64,000 nt of DNA from Zygnema cylindricum (Eukaryota; Streptophyta; Zygnematophyceae; Zygnematales; Zygnemataceae): NCBI GenBank assembly GCA_037447655.1, contig JBBHKE010001539.1, forward strand, positions 1 to 64,000. The letters are read 5' to 3'. The notes beneath the pieces were generated by a model. The model searched no databases. It saw only the letters and a program-made list of their open reading frames with translations, and was not told where the DNA came from. Below are positions 24,097 through 34,133 of this stretch, in pieces (position 1 is the stretch's first letter; each line of letters opens with the position of its first letter). The translations under genes were made by a program, and so were the position numbers.

Positions 24097-24137
<41 letters not shown>
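23087..24137. repeat. Polypurine complex: GA runs, GGGA runs and G-runs
   Basis: Blocks of (GA)n lie at about 23090-23340, 23459-23521, 23964-23996 and 24097-24137. Between 23709 and 23795 four tracts of eight to ten Gs are spaced 15-25 bp apart within a gagaggcaga context, a candidate G-quadruplex cluster. The sequence gaggacgaaaccctaactga occurs twice, near 23650 and 23849, so part of the block is a local duplication. Confidence 0.8.
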
Positions 24138-24141
<4 letters not shown>

Positions 24142-24267
24142 ACTGGAGCAGAAGCAGCAAACCCTAAAAATGTCAATATTAAACTGCAGCCGATGGAAAG
24201 TCTTCGAGCACAGTTTTGCGAATCATTGGTCAAAAGCGCCAAAATCCGTGACACTACAGTACGAAAA

Positions 24268-24303
24268 AGTACGGTACAGTACGGTACAGTACGGTACAGT
24301 ACT
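24268..24303. repeat. 10-bp tandem repeat gtacggtaca
   Basis: Three and a half exact copies, about 55 bp before the large palindrome. Confidence 0.85.
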
Positions 24304-24356
24304 CTACCGCATTGTATTACGGTATTGAACAGTACTGAGAAGTACTACAGTACTAC

Positions 24357-24482
24357 GTACCGTACGTGAAAAGTTAATGTATCGTACGTATAATAGAGCT
24401 GGAGATACTGTACACTGTGTACAGTGTACAGTATCTCCAGCTCTATTATACGTACGATACATTAACTTTTCACGTACGGTAC
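24357..24482. repeat. Perfect 126-bp palindrome
   Basis: Arms of 62 bp (24357-24418 and 24421-24482) are exactly complementary, with a 2-bp centre (gt). I checked the arms base by base and found no mismatch. The outer end runs into a MITE-family end (tacaccgcgaatcgttatta). Confidence 0.95.
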
Positions 24483-24744
24483 ACCGCGAATCGTTATTAG
24501 TGTCAAAGTTTAAATAGTGTTGAAGAAAATTTACCGTAATTGATGCTAATTAAGAATTTGATATTTTTCAAAAAAAAGGTGTATTCTAATTTCGGCGTTT
24601 ATGCTAATTTGAGAACGGCAAAAATGGAATATTCGCCGTACCTTAATTAACGTCTAAAGAAATATTAAAATCATATATCCTATTTAAAAAAAAAAAATCA
24701 AAATTTTAAGAACCCAAATTAGTGACTTTAACACTAACGCCTCG
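24483..24744. mobile_element. Small MITE relative next to the palindrome
   Basis: It begins accgcgaatcgttattagtg, the same end type as the intron 9 MITE. The right side (tttaacactaacgc) is an imperfect inverted copy. The interior is AT-rich with homopolymer A runs. The right boundary is uncertain. Confidence 0.45.
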
Positions 24745-24925
24745 CGGATGAACATCTGACGGTCAGTATTATCTCCCTGATCTTCAGAGAGTATTGGAAA
24801 GATTCTCTGTAATGTTGTTTTTCTTATAAAAACAAAATAAACGGTACGGTTTGGTACGGATAGTCGCGGATTTCTGTTAACTACCCCACTTTTCGTCTGA
24901 TGGAACGTCACCCTAATAGCGAGTG
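24738..24925. repeat. Dispersed repeat S, copy 1
   Basis: Clear similarity to 53755-53935: shared blocks include gattctctgtaatgttgttt, ctaccccacttttcgtc and gtcaccctaata. No coding capacity. The element type is unknown. Confidence 0.75.
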
Positions 24926-24944
24926 GCGGTTTTTTGTACTGTAC

Positions 24945-24999
24945 AGGGTTTTTAAGGGTTTTTTAGGGTTTTTTAGGGTTTTTTAGGGTTTTTTAGGGT
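24945..24999. repeat. Telomere-like tract (TTTTTTAGGG)n
   Basis: About four exact copies of TTTTTTAGGG follow a degenerate tttttaaggg. The unit resembles TTTAGGG-type telomere repeats. Four internal copies are far too few to call a telomere. Confidence 0.75.
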
Positions 25000-25001
25000 G
25001 T

Positions 25002-25263
25002 TGTATGTGCCCTATCGCATATATGCGTAAATCGAATATTACAAAGTGTGAAATGTTGAATGATTCGTACGCTGTTAAAACTACAAAAATGAAGAGTGTT
25101 CGGAAGTACGAAAGCTACGATGACATCAACTCCGACGGATGAGGCGAGGTAAGGTCGAACTGTTTTGGCGTTACCAGTCGCGACAAGCATCCCAACTGTC
25201 CACAAACATATAACCGGTGGACTATGAACGTCGAACTCTTAAAATACTCTCAGTACTGAACTG
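25002..25263. other. Unassigned DNA between repeats
   Basis: No recognisable gene or element terminus. Confidence 0.4.
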
Positions 25264-25733
25264 AAGTGTTGTGTATCGGAAAGGTTTTGCCGATAATCGC
25301 TATGTACCTTTTTTGGCTTGCCAATAATCAATATATTGGCAAATATGTCGACAGCGGTGATATCGCCAATAAGAAACCGATAATATTGGTTTTTTATCGC
25401 GATAACACCGGTACCGATAACTATCGACGATAGATGTACTGTTAGTACCGTACCGTTTTACGGTTAATTCTGCCGTACTGAACCGTCGTTATTCCGTTAC
25501 TCAGAATACGGAACAGATTGTCACACGTGGCATGCCACGCTATATACAATGAAAAATATAATACAATATAATATAAAGCATTGCTATATAGGGTACTATT
25601 TTTTTTCCACTTATCGTCGATAAAAAATTTGTTGGTCTCGGGAACGATATATGTGGCCCCTTGAAAGCTCAATAACCAATAACTATCGGGATCGGTGTTA
25701 TCGCGATAATTTTTTTGCCTATACACAACACTA
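25264..25733. mobile_element. hAT-like MITE, copy A
   Basis: The left end agtgttgtgtatcgg is matched by the inverted right end cctatacacaacact. The interior is rich in cgataac and cgcgata palindromes and contains accaac/gttggtct blocks and acacgtggcatgccac, shared with copy B and partly with the MITE at 55220. There is no transposase. An 8-bp duplication was not found, so this copy is probably old. Confidence 0.65.
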
Positions 25734-26690
25734 CAAAAAACATATGGCCTCAATCGCTTATCATTACTAACTTACTACTGACAAGGACAGCCTAAGTTCC
25801 TTACGAGGCCAAGTAGTTTAGAAAACCGTGTGTCACTGTGTCCACGCCGCAACGTAAAAGTCCCACACGCCACAATCAGGTATCGCAATGGGGTTTATGT
25901 GTTTAGGATCATTTATTTTTATGTTTTTTTTAATAAAAACAAAAACAAAATAAAATAAAATAACCCTAAACATACGGTCGCGCGGAAAAAACGAGGTGTG
26001 GCCCCAATCAGCATGCTCGCGCGTGTGAAAAGTTGCCAAAAATTGCAAGGTTCAGTAATGTACACTGTAAATAACACTATTTTCGCGAACCTTAAATTTG
26101 ACCATCGAATATAAAACAGAAAAATACTAATTTTTCTTTACGTTAGTATACGTACGGTTTTATTAGCGTCAATAACTCTAGTTTAGTAATTTGGTCGGTT
26201 TTAAATATTATAAAGTATGAATGTGTCATTTCGTAATAATATTTATCATTATCTCGTACAATCGTACAGAAAGAGTGCCAAATAAAGGTGTCCACAAGCA
26301 AAAGTTAGTGCGTCGACAGGAAAAAGCGCACTCGTTTTTTATTTCCGAGTGATAAAGACGAAGGAAATTCAAGCGAACTTAATCTCACATGTGCAAACAC
26401 TGACTACATGAACGCAAGCTATACCAGCTAGTACTAATGTAATGTTATGTATTGGGTGAAATTTTATTGCGATAAATTCAATATTCTACATCTCAAATAT
26501 CAAATTGTTAGAGGGCTTGATATATTGCTCCGAGACCAACAAATATTATCGCGATATTTTGTAAAAGGTGGGCCTCAGTAAACATTCAGTACGGTAAATC
26601 GTAGGACAAGCCATACGATAAATCGTGCAGAGAATCTCCCCTCCCCCCCCCCTCCTCCCGCCCCACGGAGCGCGTGCCACAAGGGGGGGA
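25734..26690. other. AT-rich DNA with a hAT-like fragment
   Basis: Mostly unassigned. Around 26500-26560 a block with gagaccaacaaatattatcg resembles the interior of the hAT-like MITEs. A C-run and a G-run flank 26640-26690. Confidence 0.4.
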
Positions 26691-26692
26691 GG

Positions 26693-26817
26693 GTATAACT
26701 GTGATAAAGAATCGAACTTGTTCATAAATGAGTATTTAAAGATTTGGAATATAGAGTTATGAATTTTATAAACGTCCGCGAAAGAATCGCACGAATTGGA
26801 GTTGTATTTAAAAAGTT
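26693..26817. repeat. Fragment of gypsy-type LTR (repeat R)
   Basis: Aligns with 49535-49663 and 63736-63865: gaatcgaacttgttcataaa, tagacgtccgc-type and gaatcgc-acgaattggagtt blocks. It ends exactly where hAT-like copy B begins, so copy B probably inserted into it. Confidence 0.65.
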
Positions 26818-27370
26818 TAGTGTTGTGTATCGACAAGGATTTGTCGATAACAGATTTGAACTTTTTTCCGGGTTCATGATAATCGATATGTTGGTATATC
26901 GACCACTTATCGCCGATAACACCGATATCGATAACTATCAACAATAATTGTACGTACCGTACAAATTAATGGACCGCAAGTACACTGAACTGTACGTCTT
27001 ATTCCCCGGACGAGCAGCTGACCCCTTCCCCCGTATTTCAGCAAAAAATTGCTATTTTTCCTTAGTAGTTTCTAATTTAAGGGGGTTTTACATGGGTATA
27101 AAAAACTAGTATTTCCTCAAATAAGTGTTGCATGGTTACACAATTTTCAAAATATGGTGGCTATAAATGGCGGCAGTCTAACAAATGTGTTAGTCTGCTT
27201 AATTCGTCTTTTTTTCCAAAAAGTTTGATTCACAAATTTTACAATGTATTTTCATTTTTTCGTTTTGGTACCATAGTTTTAGAACTATAAAGTATTGTTT
27301 TAATTTTTTCTACGTTTATGTGCTACGTTGTTCTAATAATTGTGAGTTAAATAGATACGGAACAGATTCT
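26818..27370. mobile_element. hAT-like MITE copy B, left part (split by retroelement nest)
   Basis: Starts tagtgttgtgtatcg as in the other copies. It is broken at atacggaacagattct by copia element E5. It resumes at 49349 with tatacgtggcatgccac, the order seen uninterrupted in copy A (cggaacagatt followed by acacgtggcatgccac). This fixes the E5 insertion site independently of its target duplication. Confidence 0.75.
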
Positions 27371-27750
27371 TGTTGAAAATTGAAAATCTTTCGATAGGGC
27401 TGTGAGAGGAGACTAAAATAACTTAGAATATTTTCTAAGTTATCTACTGCAGTACTTACCTTAATTAGTGTTACAGTAGCAAAAGTACAAAAAGTACAAA
27501 TAGAGTGTATTGTACTTTAACATAGACACGCATCGGCAAGAGAAACGTATGCAGGTTTCACAAAGTGGAGCCGACATTCAATTACACGCGTCACGCAAGA
27601 AACGATTAGATTATCGGATCAGACGCACGGAATCTGAACCAGTTATTTCAGAAATACATGGTACAATTCGACCTTATAATCGTTGAATACATTTGCGCCA
27701 ACAGCCGCGATTCACCTAGGACCACAAGCATGATTCACGTGGGACCACAA
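27371..27750 (+). repeat. E5 5' LTR, piece 1
   Basis: Aligns with 48334-48715 (gataggg-tgtgagaggaga, acttaccttaatt, aagagaaacgtatgcaggtt). It stops at the E1 target duplication cacaa. Confidence 0.9.
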
Positions 27751-27956
27751 TGTTGAAATCTATAGATTTCTAGAGTATTTTCTAGGTTTAAATGTGATTT
27801 TATAAAAGGAAAAGAAAAGGACGGACAGCCTGCCTCCACCTCCGCTCTCTAGCCCCCATACTTGTTGTAGTCACTGAAGGAAAGAGAGAGAGGTTGATCC
27901 ATGGCAACCTTAGTTCAAACAGACAGCTATTTTTAGTAGGTTACTAAAAATATACT

Positions 27957-28035
27957 TGACGGACCAGAGATTTGATCTCGGTACCTACGGTTCGTCAAGT
28001 TGACCGGTAGCGGTCAGCTATATCCTAATAGGCTA
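27957..28035 (-). other. Antisense tRNA-like block in the E1 LTR
   Basis: On the minus strand TAGCCTATTAGG fits a pol III A box (TRGYNNANNNG) and GATCAAATC fits a B box (GWTCRANNC), about 58 nt apart, the spacing of class II (Leu/Ser) tRNAs. The B-box side lies in a hairpin with arms acttgacg/cgtcaagt. The 3' LTR copy is at about 32408-32486. It is a remnant or mimic, since no full cloverleaf is evident. Confidence 0.45.
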
Positions 28036-28577
28036 GGACCAATGTTAATTGCTATGGGATGTGATAGATATATATTTAGTTCAAGTGGATACAATTCATT
28101 TAACTAGAACTATTTACGGTCTACATAGATTCAGTTATATAAAGTACGCCGTACGACGCTAAATCAAAACTGATACCACGCATTTTATTTCTACATCGGA
28201 ACAAATGTCGCGCAAGTATTTATTACGGCCAAGATTGCGTTTCGCATAAAATCCAACGGCGCACATCATCGCCGAAATCCCGGAGTGGTCACTTTGGCAT
28301 TTAGTGACGTGGCATGACCCGGCGCCACGTGGGAAGACATCATTCGGTCGCGGGAATTCCGAGGAGCGTACGGACGAGTGAAAAGTGGACACGCGTCCAC
28401 TTAATGGCCTTGTCGTACAGAGGCCGTACAGAAAGTACATCGGCAGTAGTACTTTCTAGTACTATACAGTTTTGTGATTGGTTCGTACAGGCAGTAGATA
28501 GGAGCTGTGAGAGGGAATTAGGAAAAACTAGGACTTAGGAAAATTTAGGTAGATAGTCCTCTCTCTATGAGAGTTTG

Positions 28578-28585
28578 TATAAATT
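28578..28585 (+). promoter_or_regulatory. Candidate TATA box of the E1 LTR
   Basis: tataaatt lies about 200 bp before the gag ATG, a plausible U3/R boundary. No transcript start can be fixed from sequence alone. Confidence 0.35.
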
Positions 28586-28778
28586 GGCATCTTTGCCACC
28601 CTATAATTTATCGGCTGGTTGGCCGTTTTCAATGATTCTTTTTGCTACGGACTCAGGGGAGTCCAGGCTGCACAGGGGTGCAGTCAAATTGTCAGTTTGG
28701 CTTCTTGGGCAGAAGTGGTCGTGGCTTAAAGTGGGTTAGTTAAATACTATCTAGAGGCTTCCTGTATTCTGTAGTCCA

Positions 28779-29624
28779 ATGGAGGACACAGAATTGCAGG
28801 TTATGGGCCCACCCTCTAGGGTGCCCACCTTCAATGGACCTGGGTTCATCTATTGGGAAGCCATGATGATGGGAGCTTTGAGTGAAAAACGATACTGGGG
28901 TATCGTCAGTGGACAAGTGAAACGTCCACCTTCGGGAACTCCACCAGGATTTGGGGGAGTAAGGTTTTCTGCAACAACGGCTGCCTCAGCAGAGGAGGCA
29001 AATGATGGGGACAGCAGTGTGTCCGAAAAGGAGAAAGGGAAGGAGACACCCCTCACTCCTATTGCCACAGTATCAACAGCGGCGACCGTGAAGACCGTGG
29101 AGAACGATACTCAAATGTGGGAGGATGTAAACATGGATGCCAAGAACTTCATTCTGAGGCACCTCACTCAAGGTTTGGCCACTCCTCATCTTCACATTTA
29201 CAAGGCCGAGGAGTTGTGGGAGAGTTTAGTGGAGATTTATAGAGCTGGAACTATTCAGGAGCTCCAGTTGGCTGAGCAAAAGTTATTGAGTTACACTTAC
29301 AAAGGAGGAAAGATGTTAGATTACTATAATGATCTTTCATGTTTGTATATGGAAAAGGAAACTGCCGGGTGGACAGGTACAATGAAAATGAAAGTTAACA
29401 CCCTTATCATGAAATTACCAGATGAGTTCGAAAACATAGTGTACCGGGTACAGGGAATGCCTGATAGTTCATGGAAATGGAACACAGTAGTCAGGATGAT
29501 ACTTGTGCAGGAAAACACAATGGAGATTAGGAGAGGAGGAAAGAGCATTCAAGCTCTAGCAGCAGGAGGGGACCGATGGGGGAAGGACCCAAAGTACCTT
29601 CGGTTGGAGGAAAGAGGTTCATGA
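28779..29624 (+). pseudogene. E1 gag (truncated)
   Basis: Capsid-like protein of a copia element, cognate to the first 265 or so residues of the E2 polyprotein. It starts at an ATG inside the 5' LTR (MEDTELQVMG), so codons 1-6 are LTR sequence and QVMG spans the primer site. It lacks the CCHC zinc knuckle, because the reading jumps at the deletion junction near 29590 into integrase sequence in the wrong frame and ends after about 281 codons. It may still make a capsid-only protein, but without the knuckle RNA binding would be reduced. Confidence 0.85.
28799..28811 (+). other. E1 primer-binding site, half-tRNA type
   Basis: ggttatgggccca directly follows the LTR. It is the complement of TGGGCCCATAACC, the anticodon stem-loop of eukaryotic initiator tRNA-Met (CAT in the middle), and not of the tRNA 3' end. 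Confidence 0.85.
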
Positions 29625-32188
29625 TGACAATAACTGATGACTGGTCTAGATACTCTAGAGTCTACTTTCTGAAAACAAAGTCTGAAGCATCAACTTACTT
29701 CAAAGAATATAAAGCTTGGAGTGAGAAGTTGCATGAAACCCCCATTAAGAGGATAAGGAGTGATAATGGGGGGGAATATACCTCTAACAAGTTTGAGGAA
29801 TATTTGAGAGATGAGGGAGTGCAGCACCAGAAAACTGTACCACATAACCCGGAACAAAATGGGGTAGCTGAGAGGTTGAATCGAACACTAGGAGATAGTG
29901 TGCGTAGTATGTTGGCAGACAAGAAAATAGGAAAGAGATTTTGGGCAGAAGCAATGAACTGTGCCAACTACATTAAGAATAGAGTCCTTACCTCAACTGT
30001 AAAGGGAGTGACACCTTATGAGAGATGGGTTGGAAGGAAACCAGATATCTCACACCTTAAAGTATTTGGTAGCCAAGTTTACAGTCTTGACACGGATAGG
30101 AAAAACTGGAAACTATATGCCAAGGGAAAACCTGGATACTTTGTGGGATATGATGAGGATGTTAAGGGATATAGAGTCTATGACTTAGCAAAGAAAGATA
30201 TCATTCTGGTCAAACACTTAGTTGTCATGGATGAAGGTAAGTCATTTGACCCCTTCAAATATACAAAGAAGATAAGGATCAGATTTGAGTCCGAAAGTGA
30301 TGAGAATTTGGTCGTTCGTGAAAGAGACATGAGTGAAACCGTGATTACAGATTCAAGGGAGATCGAAGATACAGGAGACTCACCGGAAACCTCACATACT
30401 CCTATGGACTTCGAGGAGATAGAAGAAGCGGGACAAGATACGGATTTCATGGACAGGGGAGCCGATGAGACAGTGAGAAGAAATCCAAGACTTCCATCCA
30501 TTCTAGCTTCGGAGTTTGAGGGAGGAAGGAGGAGCTGCAAAAGAATACAGGAAAAACAAGCTGCCCATAAGGTAACTAAGCTATCTCACCCAGATGAGCC
30601 TCAGTCTTACTTAGAGGCAGTGAATAGCCCAGAGAAAGAAAGATGGATTAGAGCCATAAATGATGAGATGGCTTCTATCATGGAAGCAAATACTTGGGAA
30701 CTAGCGGATTGCCCTCCAGACAGAAAACCTATTGGATGTAAATGGGTATTTAAACTAAAACAGAACCCAGATAATACAATTGAGAGGTATAAGGCTCGAT
30801 TGGTAGCGAAGGGGTTCACCCAAAAGGAAGGGATTGACTATGAGGAGACCTTTGCTCCAGTTGTTCGGTTCCCATCGGTAAGGATTCTCCTCAGTCTGGC
30901 CGCAGCGGAAGACATGGAAATACACCAGATGGACATTAAGACTACTTTTCTTAATGGTGAGTTAGAGGAAGAAATTTTTATGAGGCAACCCGAGGGGTTT
31001 GTGGAAGAAGGAGAAGAGAGCAAAGTCTGCAGGCTCATAAAGTCCTTATATGGACTGAAACAGGCTCCCCGACAGTGGAATAAGAAACTAGATGAATTTC
31101 TCACCGATCTGGGATACATCCGGATCAGCTGTGACCATTCTATCTATATGTTTGAAGATGAGAATGGTGTCATATTTATTGCAATTTATGTGGATGATCT
31201 GCTTGTGTTAAGTAAGTCTTTGGAGAATATCAATAGGCTAAAGAAAGATCTTAGGGGCAGATTTGATATGAAGGATTTAGGGGAGGCAAAATATATTTTG
31301 GGGATCCAAATGGAGAGAGATAGGGGGAAGAAGATTATCAGACTTACTCAGAAAGAAGCAATAGGTAATATGCTTGAGAAATTCCAGATGGAAAATGCTA
31401 ACAGTTGTACCACTCCCATGGACTTGAAAAAAGTAAGTGATGGGAGTGTGGAAGGAGGAGTGATGATCTTAGACGATCAGATGAGTCCAGAAGAGAGAGA
31501 GTTCATGAAGTCTATCCCTTATAGACATTTCGTAGGAAGCTTAATCTATTTTATGAACTGTACCAGGCTGGACATAGCGGCAGCAGTTGGAGTACTCAGT
31601 AGGAGTCTTAATGATCCTAGGAAGAGAAACTGGGAGGCAGCCAAGAGAGTCATGAGATATCTGGTTGGAACCAGAGAATTATGGTTGCATTTGGGAGGGA
31701 AGCACTTTGATATCACCACTTGGAGTGACGCTAGTTATGGGGATGCACCTATGAGAAGATGCACTTCTGGATATGTTTTGTATGTGGGGGAAGGTGCTTG
31801 CTGTTGGAGCAGTAAGCAACAAAAGGTGGTTGCTCAGTCTACTATGGAGGCTGAGTATATGGCGTCTTGTTCTGCTGTAAAAGAACTAATGTGGGTGAAA
31901 TCATTGTTACAAGAACTAGGATTTAAAAAGTAGGGAGTGCATGAAATCTTTTGGGATAACCAAGCTGCAATTGCAATTGCAGCCAATCCAAATCACCATT
32001 TCAAAGCAAAACATATGGACATAAGATTAAGCTTCGTAAGAGAAAAAGTTGAAAATAAAATTTTAAATCTTGTGTATAGACCTGATGAAGAAATGGTGGC
32101 TGACATGATGACCAGACCTGTGCCCTCTCCTAAACTAAAATATTGTCGGGAAAAATGCGGGTTGAAAGAAAAATTAAAATTAGACTAG
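29590..32188 (+). pseudogene. E1 pol: integrase core, reverse transcriptase, RNase H
   Basis: The long frame (usable from 29576) picks up at the integrase core (GGKRFMMTITDDWSRY) and keeps the DNGGEY and NPEQNGVAE motifs. It continues through the reverse transcriptase (DIKTTFLNGE, YVDDLL) and RNase H (WSDASYGD, MEAEYMA). A TAG at 31931-31933 interrupts it where E2 has a serine codon. The same frame then runs on from 31934 to the normal end (DMMTRPVPSPKL). The first integrase Asp and the HHCC finger are lost with the deletion and the frame differs from gag, so pol cannot be made as a normal fusion. Confidence 0.88.
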
Positions 32189-32201
32189 AAAATAAGGGGA
32201 G

Positions 32202-33250
32202 TGTTGAAATCTATAGATTTCTAGAGTATTTTCTAGGTTTAAATGTGTTTTTATAAAAGGAAAAGAAAAGGACAGACAGCCTGCCTCCACCTCCGCTCTC
32301 TAGCCCCCATACTTGTTGTAGTCACTGAAGGAAAGAGAGAGAGGTTGATCCATGGCAACCTTAGTTTAAACAGACAGCTATTTTTAGTAGGTTACTAAAA
32401 ATATACTTGACGGACCAGAGATTTGATCCCGGTACCTACGGTTCGTCAAGTTGACCAGTAGCGGTCAGCTTTATCCTAATAGGCTAGGACCAATGTTAAT
32501 TGCTATGGGATGTGATAGATATATATTTAGTTCAAGTGGATACAATTCATTTAACTAGAACTATTTACGGCCTACATAGATTCAGTTATATAAAGTACGT
32601 CGTACGACGCTAAATCAAAACTGATACCACGCATTTTATTTCTACATCGGAACAAATGTCGCGCAAGTATTTATTACGGCCAAGATTGCGTTTCGCATAA
32701 AATCCAACAGCGCACATCATCGCCGAAATCCCGGAGTGGTCACTTTGGCATTTAGTGACGTGGCATGACCCGGCGCCACGTGGGAAGACATCATTCGGTC
32801 GCGGGAATTCCGAGGAGCGTACGGACGAGTGAAAAGTGGACACGCGTCCACTTAATGGCCTTGTGGTACAGAGGCCGTACAGAAAGTACATCGGCAGTAG
32901 TACTTTCTAGTACTATACAGTTTTGTGATTGGTTCGTACAGGCAGTAGATAGGAGCTGTGAGAGGGAATTAGGAAAAACTAGGACTTAGGAAAATTTAGG
33001 TAGATAGTCCTCTCTCTATGAGAGTTTGTATAAATTGGCATCTTTGCCACCATATAATTTATCGGCTGGTTGGCCGTTTTCAGTGATTCTTTTTGCTACG
33101 GACTCAGGGGAGTCCAGGCAGCACAGGGGTGCAGTCAATTTGTCAGTTTGCCTTCTTGGGCAGAAGTGGTCGTGGCTTAAAGTGGGTTCGTTAAATACTA
33201 TCTAGAGGCTTCCTGTATTCTGTAGTCCAATGGAGGACACAAAAATTGCA
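32202..33250 (+). repeat. E1 3' LTR
   Basis: Same features as the 5' LTR. The terminal aaaaattgca differs from gaattgca in the 5' copy. It is followed by the cacaa duplication and the continuation of the E5 LTR. Confidence 0.93.
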
Positions 33251-33453
33251 CACAAGTGACGAAGCACTCAGGTGCTTTGTACTACACTACAGCAATCTGT
33301 TGTACCGCTGACTAAGCACCTGGAACGTTTTATGTACGGTTCGCTATTTGAGAATATTTGGAAAATATTGTTTGGTAGTTTAGTGTAATAAAAATTAGTG
33401 TTTCATTAATTACGTCTTTGAAAATAATATTTAGGTTTTGGAGGTACAAAAGG
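33251..33453 (+). repeat. E5 5' LTR, piece 2
   Basis: cacaagtgacgaagcactca onward matches 48718-48920. It stops at aaagg, the target duplication of solo LTR X. Confidence 0.88.
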
Positions 33454-33944
33454 TGTTGTTTTTGGAAGATTCAGTTTCGCACATGCGTGCGCGTATTTGC
33501 GGACGTACGTAATTTTCGGAGTTAATGTGGAGGTTTGAAGGAATTTGCGGATTGGGGGTTTATTGTACAATTAAAATTAATTGACTAATTAAGTGGCGCT
33601 GAATGCGTAAGTGGAATGGACGGCGGATCGCGAAGCGATCCAATGTAAAATATTATAAAAAGTCAAAATAGTACGTCGCACGTACGAAACACAATGCGAC
33701 AGGCGATAGCTATTGAAAAGGACGCTTCCAGTACGGAATGTAGAAACTAATGGTTTTATTAGTATTTTCTAGGTCTGAAAAGAAATATAGAAGTCGAGGC
33801 AGTCTATCTCTAACTTCTCTCTCCAACTCTCAAACTTGTCGCAGTCACTGAGAAATTGGAGAGGAAGCTAGAGCCATGGCTACCTTGGCTATCCTGAGGT
33901 TTACGGGAATTTTATATAAGGGTTTATATATTTAATTAAAATGT

Positions 33945-34027
33945 ATGTGCCGGCGGCAGGATTTGATCCATGTACCTACCGGCCGACAGATAGAATATAG
34001 CCGGTAGCCTTAACCGTTAAGTCTAGC
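33945..34027 (-). other. Antisense tRNA-like block in the E2 LTR
   Basis: The minus strand reads a D-arm-like TTAACGGTTAAGGC (compare GAGTGGTTAAGGC of Leu/Ser tRNAs) and, 57 nt further on, the B-box-like GATCAAATCC. The block aggatttgatcc...gtacctacc is shared with E1 and E3. The 3' LTR copy is at about 39346-39428. Confidence 0.45.
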
Positions 34028-34133
34028 AGTAGTGTTACATAGCATATAGTTTGATAATTATTTAGATATGTATATTAGCGATAAACCATTTAACTGAAAT
34101 GAATTACGGGATACATAGATCCAGTAATATATA

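Larger units (their letters stand above)
27751..28798 (+). repeat. E1 5' LTR
   Basis: TG...CA termini. It contains the antisense tRNA-like block (27957-28035), a candidate TATA box at 28578 and the gag ATG at 28779, 20 bp before its end. Confidence 0.93.
27751..33250 (+). mobile_element. Copia element E1 (internally deleted)
   Basis: LTRs 27751-28798 (1048 bp) and 32202-33250 (1049 bp) start TGTTGAAATC and end TTGCA. The target duplication is cacaa (27746-27750 and 33251-33255). The polypurine tract aaaataaggggag lies directly before the 3' LTR. I count about 17 LTR differences by eye, roughly 98% identity. About 970 bp present in E2 (zinc knuckle, protease, N-terminal integrase) is missing at about 29590, so E1 cannot be autonomous. 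Confidence 0.93.

Noticed and set aside
24945-24999. True telomere
   Set aside because: Only about four copies, internal, with unrelated sequence on both sides.
27957-28035. A functional tRNA gene on the minus strand
   Set aside because: The A-box and B-box-like motifs are present but I cannot draw a complete cloverleaf or acceptor stem.
28159-28440. 93-codon antisense frame in both E1 LTRs (also at 32610)
   Set aside because: It is not kept in E2 or E3 and matches nothing known; duplication of the LTR explains its recurrence.
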